Both the position numbers and the translations under genes were made by a program. From the NCBI GenBank assembly GCA_019307545.1, contig JAFDJI010000224.1, positions 1 to 6,429 on the forward strand: DNA of 6,429 nucleotides, written 5' to 3'. This DNA is from Deltaproteobacteria bacterium. GTDB taxonomy: Bacteria; Myxococcota_A; UBA796; GCA-2862545. This document shows positions 5,597-6,429 of this stretch, one piece after another. Position 1 is the first letter of the stretch, and each line of letters opens with the position of its first letter. The notes under the pieces are model-generated. The model was not told the origin of the DNA, did not search any database, and was given only the letters and a program-made list of their open reading frames with translations.

Positions 5597-6429
5597 TGCT
5601 CTACCTGCGGCTCGCGGCACGGAACGTGTTCCGCCAGTACGGTCGCACCGCGTTTTCGATGGTGTCGATCATCGCCGGGGTCGCGGTGCTGATCCTCGGC
5701 CGTGGGCTGATGACCGGGATGAAGGAGAACGCCATCCGGGGCCAGATCGACAACAGGAGCGGCCACGTGCTGGTGGTCCCGGCCGACTACCCCACCGGCG
5801 GGATCCGCCACCCGGTCGACAACCTGCTCGAGGTCGATGACGACACCGATGCCTGGCTCGACGAGAACGCGGTGTCCTGGACCCGCCGGGTGGTGTTCGT
5901 GCCCCGGGCCGTGCACGGCATGGACGGGATGCGCATCCGGGTGTTCGGGTTCGACCCCGACACCGAGGAGGCGGTGTTCCCGCGGACCCTGTGGCACGTC
6001 AACGGCAAAGTCCCCATGACCGCCGAGGACGGGCTGCTGGTCTCCAGGGGTCTGGCCCGGGTCCTGGACCTGGAGCCCGGGGGCACGCTGATCCTCGAGG
6101 TCCGCACCGCCACCGGCGCCCTGAACGCGCTCGAGGTCCCGGTGAGCGGGGTGGTGACCACCTCGAACCCGGCCTTCGACCGCATCGGCGCCTTCGCCCC
6201 CAAGCCGCTGGTACAGGACCTGCTCATCAGCGGGGAAGGCTTCTCGCATCTGGCGGTGAAGCTCCGGGACCGCAATCGGGCCGTCGTCGTCGCCGCCGAG
6301 CTGCACGCGCGGTTCGGGGAATCCGCCCGGGTCTCCACCTGGGCGGAGGAGACCGAGGCGGTGATGGGCATCATGGACATCCGCCAGCGGATGCTCGACC
6401 TGCTCGCCCTGGCGCTGATGGCGGTGGCG
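5596..6429 (+). CDS. FtsX/MacB-type ABC permease, 3' end cut by the window
   Basis: The ATG overlaps the ATPase stop by one base (TGATG) and is preceded by GGGGAGG (5585-5591), so translational coupling is likely. The frame stays open for 278 codons to the edge. Seen: a short amphipathic N-terminus with the LRLAARNVFRQYGRT pattern usual in this family, TM1 (about 18-39), a large periplasmic domain (about 45-245) with the GHVLVVPADY motif following the first helix, and the start of a second helix (about 266 onward). This is the layout of type VII permeases (LolC/LolE, MacB, FtsX), which have four helices and couple cytoplasmic ATP hydrolysis to movement of the periplasmic domain. LolC/E-like members are about 400 residues, so roughly a third is missing, including TM2-TM4. 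No ATPase domain is fused to it here. Whether a second permease or a periplasmic adaptor follows cannot be seen. Confidence 0.92.
   Translation, partial: MLYLRLAARNVFRQYGRTAFSMVSIIAGVAVLILGRGLMTGMKENAIRGQIDNRSGHVLVVPADYPTGGIRHPVDNLLEVDDDTDAWLDENAVSWTRRVVFVPRAVHGMDGMRIRVFGFDPDTEEAVFPRTLWHVNGKVPMTAEDGLLVSRGLARVLDLEPGGTLILEVRTATGALNALEVPVSGVVTTSNPAFDRIGAFAPKPLVQDLLISGEGFSHLAVKLRDRNRAVVVAAELHARFGESARVSTWAEETEAVMGIMDIRQRMLDLLALALMAVA

Noticed and set aside
4936..6306. Long minus-strand frame (456 codons) opposite the ATPase and permease
   Set aside because: The plus-strand genes carry complete ABC motifs; the opposite product is low-complexity and has no recognisable domain.
1..6429. CRISPR arrays, tRNA or rRNA genes, insertion sequences, integrase or attachment sites
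   Set aside because: No direct-repeat/spacer pattern, no cloverleaf or rRNA-like stretch, no transposase motifs and no terminal repeats were seen by reading the window; genes are densely packed and look chromosomal.

Overview
This is a high-GC window, probably from a diderm (Gram-negative) bacterium. The evidence for that is an outer-membrane barrel candidate with a signal peptide and a C-terminal phenylalanine, next to a MacB/Lol-type (type VII) ABC transporter. GC richness and the gene mix would fit Myxococcota or a related deltaproteobacterial lineage, but nothing seen here fixes the taxon.

Layout, left to right. (1) A 5' leader of about 137 bases holds no clear gene, only a doubtful 21-codon mini-ORF that overlaps the start of the first gene. 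(2) 138-1895 (+) is a membrane-bound hybrid sensor histidine kinase: six membrane helices, a HisKA/HATPase core and a C-terminal receiver domain. (3) A short convergent gap with a GC-rich hairpin, a likely two-way terminator. (4) 1949-3457 (-) is an FAD-dependent desaturase/oxidoreductase of the phytoene-desaturase / HpnE superfamily, with a GTG start and a strong Shine-Dalgarno. (5) A 126-base divergent intergenic region with a perfect TTGACA -35 box, a -10 box, and two adjacent 16-base dyads that look like a tandem operator. (6) 3584-4888 (+) is a secreted protein, probably an outer-membrane beta barrel of unknown function. (7) 4901-5596 (+) is an ABC ATPase of the MacB/LolD/FtsE type. (8) 5596 to the window end (+) is an FtsX/MacB-type permease cut by the edge.

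Genes 6-8 are tightly packed (12-base gap, then a 1-base stop/start overlap) and very probably form one operon. It would encode a transport system spanning both membranes: cytoplasmic ATPase, inner-membrane mechanotransmission permease with a periplasmic domain, and an outer-membrane barrel. The tandem operator over the promoter suggests that a dimeric repressor, plausibly TetR-like and encoded outside the window, controls it. The same region may affect the divergent desaturase. The most noteworthy items are the operator-promoter architecture and the unusual pairing of a barrel with a type VII ABC transporter; neither proves a new system.
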